From: Paracoccaceae bacterium
GTDB taxonomy: Bacteria; Pseudomonadota; Alphaproteobacteria; Rhodobacterales; Rhodobacteraceae
Direction: 5' to 3'
DNA length: 9,209 bases
Assembly: GCA_016764835.1 (NCBI GenBank)
Contig: JAESRD010000125.1
Location: 1-9,209 of the forward strand
Shown: positions 6,021-9,209 of the stretch, in pieces
How positions within the stretch are numbered: the first letter of the stretch is position 1
How the letters are laid out: the number at the start of each line of letters is the position of its first letter
Position numbers and translations under genes: made by a program
Notes under the pieces: generated by a model
What the model was told of the DNA's origin: nothing
The model's database searches: none
The model's input: the letters and a program-made list of their open reading frames with translations, nothing else

Positions 6021-6296
6021 ATGATGATTTGCCATTGCCAGCGTATCAGCAGCAACGACATTGCCGCCGCAATTGACTGGATGCGTGCCGCTGACCCCGA
6101 TACAATCATAACCCCCGGCAAGATCTACCACGCGCTTGGCAAAGCCGCTGATTGTGGAGGCTGCATGCCGCTGTTCTTGTCTAACATGCGCGAAAATGCA
6201 AACCTTCAGGTTCCAGTATCACTCCGGCAGCTTAGAGCCACCGACATTGAGGAGACCCCCCGTGAGAGGCGACGCAAAAGTTTTAGAATATCTTAA
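6021..6296 (+). CDS. bfd: bacterioferritin-associated [2Fe-2S] ferredoxin (Bfd)
   Basis: Bfd binds bacterioferritin and passes electrons to its haem to reduce and mobilise stored iron. The 91-residue product has the cluster ligands in the family pattern: Cys4 and Cys6 (M-I-C-H-C-Q) and Cys45 and Cys48 (D-C-G-G-C), with the intervening helical I-x-x-A-I and the short G-K-I-Y-H-A-L-G segment. The start ATG at 6021 follows AAAGG at 6008-6012; a second ATG at 6024 is equally possible. The well-studied Bfd proteins are about 64 residues; here a basic tail of roughly 30 residues (E-R-R-R-K-S-F-R near the end) reads through into the bfr start region, so the two genes overlap by 35 bases in different frames. 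That overlap suggests coupled synthesis. Confidence is high because of the cluster motif and the adjacent bfr. Confidence 0.92.
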   Translation: MMICHCQRISSNDIAAAIDWMRAADPDTIITPGKIYHALGKAADCGGCMPLFLSNMRENANLQVPVSLRQLRATDIEETPRERRRKSFRIS

Positions 6297-6747
6297 TGAT
6301 GCGCTGCGGTCTGAGCTAACAGCCGTAAGCCAATATTGGCTGCATTACCGGCTGCAAGAAGACTGGGGCCTTGGCCATATGGCCAAAAAGAGCCGCGAAG
6401 AGAGCATCGAAGAGATGAACCACGCGGATACGCTGATTACCCGAATTATCTTTCTTGGCGGCCATCCTAACCTGCAAAAGCTCGACCCGCTTTGCATTGG
6501 CGAGACCCCCAAAGAAACGCTTGAAGCCGATCTTGCTGCCGAGAATGGCGCAGCGAAGCTTTACAAAGAAGCCCGTGCGCATTGCGAAAAGGTTGGTGAC
6601 TACGTGACCAAGAACATTTTTGAAGCTCTGCTGACAGATGAAGAGGGCCATATCGACTTTCTTGAAACCCAGCTTGGCCTGCTTGAGACACTTGGCGCAG
6701 AACGTTACGCGCAGCTCAATGCCTCAAAAATGGATGAAGCTGAATAG
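6262..6747 (+). CDS. bfr: bacterioferritin (Bfr)
   Basis: Bfr is a haem-containing, 24-subunit iron-storage protein that oxidises Fe2+ at a di-iron centre and stores the mineral in its cavity. From the GTG at 6262 it has 161 residues, the normal length, beginning [11 protein letters not shown] as in known Bfr. GGAG at 6251-6254 lies seven bases upstream. All ferroxidase ligands fall at canonical numbers: Glu18, Tyr25 nearby, Glu51, His54, Glu94, Glu127 and His130; the haem-ligand Met52 is also present. A longer reading from 6136 exists in this frame but would add residues foreign to Bfr inside bfd. It overlaps bfd by 35 bases and is followed 14 bases later by the ligase gene. With the importer upstream it completes an uptake-storage-release set. 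Confidence 0.96.
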   Translation: MRGDAKVLEYLNDALRSELTAVSQYWLHYRLQEDWGLGHMAKKSREESIEEMNHADTLITRIIFLGGHPNLQKLDPLCIGETPKETLEADLAAENGAAKLYKEARAHCEKVGDYVTKNIFEALLTDEEGHIDFLETQLGLLETLGAERYAQLNASKMDEAE

Positions 6748-6761
6748 GCTAGGGGTGGCTC

Positions 6762-8495
6762 ATGCACAAACAGGACATGCCAGCTGATTGGCAAGCAGAT
6801 CGCGCGGCGGATTTGGCCCCCAAGGATGGGTTGAGTTTTGTCGTCGGGACCACTGGCGCAGCTTTGCGCCGCTTGACGATTGCGCAAATTATGCATGAAA
6901 CAGTGGCCAAGTTTGGCCCGCGTGATGCGGTTATAGTGCCCGGAGTCAGCAGGCTGACCTATAGCGGGTTAGAGGTTGAAACCGCCCGGTTGGCGCAGGG
7001 ACTGCTGGCGCTTGGGCTGCGCAAGGGCGACAGGCTCGGTCTATGGTCGCCCAACCGGCTCGAATGGGTGCTGACCCAGTTTGCCACCGCACGCATTGGC
7101 GTAATCTTGGTGAATATCAACCCGGCCTACCGGCTGACTGAGCTGGAATATGCGCTCAACAAAGTCGGCTGCAAGGCCATTGTCTTGGCTGAACGGTTCA
7201 AGACATCAGATTATGTTGCCATGTTGCAAACACTCGCCCCTGAATTGGCCGATCATGACCCGCATACCCCGCTGAACTGCGCCAAATTGCCGGCGCTGAA
7301 AACCGTAATCACCATGGGCGTTGCGGCCCAGCCGGGCTGCATTCGGTTTGATGAGGTGATGGGCCACGCGGTTGATCTGGCTGCACTGCGCCAGATTGAG
7401 GCCGGGCTGAGCTGTGATGATGTGATCAACATCCAGTTCACCTCTGGCACCACCGGTGCGCCAAGAGGCGCGACACTTACGCATTATAACATCGTCAATA
7501 ATGCCCGCTTCACCACCGACCGTATCCACCTGACAGAACATGATAAAATGTGCATCCCGGTGCCGCTTTATCATTGTTTTGGCATGGTCATGGGTGCGCT
7601 GGGCTGTCTGACCAAGGGAGCGGCTTTCGTGCTGCCCGGTGAGGCGTTTTCACCTCAAGAAACCCTGCGCGCCGTGGCGGCGGAGAAATGCACAGCTTTA
7701 TACGGCGTGCCGACAATGTTTGTTGCTATGCTTGAGCATTTGGAAACCGAGGTGCTCGATCTGAGTAGCCTGCGCACAGGCATAATGGCAGGCGCGCCTT
7801 GCCCGATCGAGGTCATGCGGGCCGTCATAAACCAGATGCACATGTCCGAAGTGACGATCTGTTATGGTATGACAGAAACCTCGCCGGTCTCTTTTCAAAG
7901 CTTTACCGATGACCCAATAGAGGCGCGGGTGACCACCGTTGGCCGGGTGCATCCGCATCTTGAGGTCAAAATCACCGATCAAGATGGGGCGCTGGCCCCC
8001 GTTGGCGAAATTGGCGCGCTTTGTACCCGTGGTTATTCGGTTATGCCGGGCTATTGGAATGACCCCAAGCAAACGGCCGAGTGCATTGACGCCGAGGGCT
8101 GGATGCTGACTGGCGACTTGGCCATGCTGGACCGCCAAGGGTATTGCTCTATTACCGGGCGGGTCAAAGATATGGTCATTCGTGGCGGTGAAAACATCTA
8201 TCCGCGCGAGATCGAAGAGTTTCTTTATCGGCATGAATGTATCAAAGAGGCCCAAGTCTTTGGCATTCCAGACGCCAAGCTTGGTGAGGCTCTTTGTGCC
8301 TGGATCGTGCTACGGCCCGGCACTACGGCCACGGCGCAAGATATTCAGGACTTCTGTCGCCCACATATTGCCTATTACAAAATTCCTCAGATTATTCGGT
8401 TTGTCGATGCGTTACCGGCGACGGTGACGGGCAAACCGCAGAAGTTTATTATGCGGGCAAAGATGATTGAGGAATTGGGCCTTGCGGAGGGCTAA
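6762..8495 (+). CDS. AMP-forming acyl-CoA synthetase (fatty-acid CoA ligase, ACSF2-like)
   Basis: The enzyme activates a carboxylic acid, probably a fatty acid, with ATP to an acyl-adenylate and then forms the CoA thioester. At 577 residues it is a full-length ANL-superfamily enzyme. Motifs are the P-loop [10 protein letters not shown] (227-236), Y-G-M-T-E-T-S-P (368-375), G-W-M-L-T-G-D (446-452), the hinge and following [13 protein letters not shown] (466-478), and the C-terminal T-G-K with catalytic Lys558. The usual P-loop lysine is arginine (235), a conservative change. [11 protein letters not shown] (120-130) places it with medium-chain, ACSF2-like acyl-CoA ligases, but the substrate is not readable. 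The ATG at 6762 has AGGGG at 6751-6755. A 14-base gap after bfr implies co-transcription, an unusual partner for iron storage. Confidence 0.92.
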   Translation: MHKQDMPADWQADRAADLAPKDGLSFVVGTTGAALRRLTIAQIMHETVAKFGPRDAVIVPGVSRLTYSGLEVETARLAQGLLALGLRKGDRLGLWSPNRLEWVLTQFATARIGVILVNINPAYRLTELEYALNKVGCKAIVLAERFKTSDYVAMLQTLAPELADHDPHTPLNCAKLPALKTVITMGVAAQPGCIRFDEVMGHAVDLAALRQIEAGLSCDDVINIQFTSGTTGAPRGATLTHYNIVNNARFTTDRIHLTEHDKMCIPVPLYHCFGMVMGALGCLTKGAAFVLPGEAFSPQETLRAVAAEKCTALYGVPTMFVAMLEHLETEVLDLSSLRTGIMAGAPCPIEVMRAVINQMHMSEVTICYGMTETSPVSFQSFTDDPIEARVTTVGRVHPHLEVKITDQDGALAPVGEIGALCTRGYSVMPGYWNDPKQTAECIDAEGWMLTGDLAMLDRQGYCSITGRVKDMVIRGGENIYPREIEEFLYRHECIKEAQVFGIPDAKLGEALCAWIVLRPGTTATAQDIQDFCRPHIAYYKIPQIIRFVDALPATVTGKPQKFIMRAKMIEELGLAEG

Positions 8496-8507
8496 AACGG
8501 TGTTGGC

Positions 8508-8533
8508 GCGGATCATTGAAGCGGATCATTAAA
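8508..8533. repeat. imperfect 13-bp tandem duplication after the ligase gene
   Basis: GCGGATCATTGAA (8508-8520) is directly followed by GCGGATCATTAAA (8521-8533), with one mismatch. It sits 13 bases past the ligase stop. No terminator stem with a T-run was found between here and 8588; a short hairpin TGCCT-N5-AGGCA at 8570-8584 is the only nearby stem. It is probably a slippage scar without function. Confidence 0.7.
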
Positions 8534-8588
8534 AATGTCTAAGGCGATAAAAACCCGCTAGATGAGTGATGCCTCAATAAGGCAAGAT

Positions 8589-8860
8589 TCAGCGTGAATT
8601 AAACCGATTGAAAAGCCTATGCGCAAGAGCGGTTGTGGCCCGCCAATCCTCAGCGTTACGGCCAAATATGCCCCAGTGTACCTGCTTTAAATATTCCAGT
8701 ATTATTGCCTCGCTAGGGTTAGAGCTGTGATCGAACACCAATACGGCGGCACAGCGCTTGTATTGGTTTGGTCCGCCAAACTTTTTAGTCCAATGGGGTC
8801 CCATTCACCGTAAAGTATCTCAGAAACGGTGCTGAGAAGCTGGCCTTCGGCTGCTGTCAT
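8589..8860 (-). pseudogene. small hypothetical protein gene broken by a one-base frameshift
   Basis: The ATG at 8858-8860 opens a 52-codon frame beginning M-T-A-A-E-G-Q-L-L-S and containing E-W-D-P-I-G-L (residues 19-25); it then meets TAA at 8702-8704. A second minus-strand frame, closed at 8589, carries plausible helical protein from N-Q-Y-K-R onwards, including S-E-A-I-I-L-E-Y-L and W-R-A-T-T-A-L-A-H-R-L. Switching frame near 8763-8770 by restoring one lost base gives an unbroken product of about 90 residues. The E-W-D-P-I-G start followed by helices reminds me of small DUF1871-like proteins of unknown function, a weak resemblance. No good ribosome-binding site is seen before the ATG. It could be a real gene with a sequencing error, a pseudogene, or chance; the way the two halves complement each other argues against chance. 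Confidence 0.45.
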
Positions 8861-8976
8861 ACTGTGTTCATTGTCGGTCAAGATATTAATAGAGTTGCGC
8901 CGAACGTTTTGGCGGTCGCCTTAGATCTGCAATTGTTGCGCGCAAAGCTGGGATCGGGTCGTGCTCTGTTTGAAAA

Positions 8977-9209
8977 CTAGAGCGCATCTAATCCATCATC
9001 AGCAATATTCGCGGCAATAGAGCGAGTTGTCCAGTCATCGGCTGAACAGCCCCAAGCAGCGCCTGATGAGAAACGCTCACTTACAGTGGGGCCACCGGCT
9101 CGGCAGGCTTGAGCCGCAGCACTTTGTTACCTGTGGGTTCTCAGTCGCCGATATTGCCAATGGGCAGGCGGCATGAATGGCCCGGCTCATGGCGCGCCCT
9201 GCTATTCAG
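8977..9209 (-). pseudogene. possible decayed coding sequence at the right edge
   Basis: Two minus-strand frames here look protein-like but neither forms a gene. One enters from the right edge, reads R-L-P-I-G-N-I-G-D, meets TGA at 9141-9143, resumes E-P-T-G-N-K-V-L-R-L-K-P and ends at TAA 9081-9083. The other, closed at 8977, reads A-G-G-P-T-V-S-E-R-F-S-S-G and later D-D-W-T-T-R-S-I-A-A-N with no start codon. They overlap at 9081-9126, so a nonsense change plus a frameshift could have broken one ancestral gene. No family is recognised. The stretch between this and 8861 shows nothing I can support. Confidence 0.22.

Noticed and set aside
5391..6131. A 246-codon minus-strand ORF
   Set aside because: It is antisense to the ATPase end, the spacer and the start of bfd; the composition is that of a shadow frame and no domain is recognisable.
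6136..6261. N-terminal extension of bacterioferritin from a start at 6136
   Set aside because: The extension is an out-of-frame reading of bfd. The GTG at 6262 gives the exact Bfr length and canonical residue numbering, with a good ribosome-binding site.
7698..8255. A 185-codon minus-strand ORF inside the ligase gene
   Set aside because: It is a shadow of the ligase coding sequence, with no motif and no ribosome-binding site.

Overview
The window reads as chromosomal DNA from an alphaproteobacterium, most likely of the Rhodobacterales/Roseobacter type. The reasons are moderately high GC with G/C-biased third positions, a Tat-exported CpdB, a DUF2218 gene next to a siderophore-type ABC importer, TGA-N9-TCA dyads of the kind bound by the alphaproteobacterial iron regulator RirA, and frequent GTG/TTG starts. 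The genus cannot be fixed from the sequence alone.

Layout. Positions 1-1468 (minus) hold the first 489 codons of cpdB, a periplasmic 2',3'-cyclic phosphodiesterase/3'-nucleotidase whose C-terminus lies off the left edge. An AT-rich spacer (1469-1701) follows. Positions 1702-1986 (minus) encode a small DUF2218 protein. It is transcribed divergently from a four-gene operon (2113-5780, plus): periplasmic substrate-binding protein, two FecCD permeases and an ATPase, together a complete FatBDCE/YclNOPQ-type inner-membrane importer for an iron-siderophore. A 240-base spacer (5781-6020) carries two inverted repeats with the same half-site and a -35-like TTGACA. Next come bfd (6021-6296), bfr (6262-6747) and an acyl-CoA synthetase-type ligase (6762-8495), closely packed and probably co-transcribed. 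The last 714 bases (8496-9209) contain no intact gene that I can support, only what look like decayed minus-strand coding fragments, the clearest being a small ORF broken by a one-base frameshift (8589-8860).

How it works together. Positions 1702-6747 form an iron-homeostasis block: uptake of a ferric chelate (ABC importer), storage in bacterioferritin (all ferroxidase and haem residues present) and release by the [2Fe-2S] protein Bfd. Candidate iron-responsive operators sit in front of both the uptake and storage units. No outer-membrane TonB-dependent receptor and no siderophore biosynthesis gene is present, so the ligand is unknown.

I see no CRISPR array, tRNA/rRNA gene, insertion sequence or prophage. 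The content is mostly conventional. The points of interest are the shared operator-like dyads, an in-frame 12-bp tandem repeat inside the ABC ATPase, the DUF2218-importer pairing, the ligase behind bfr, and the decaying right end.
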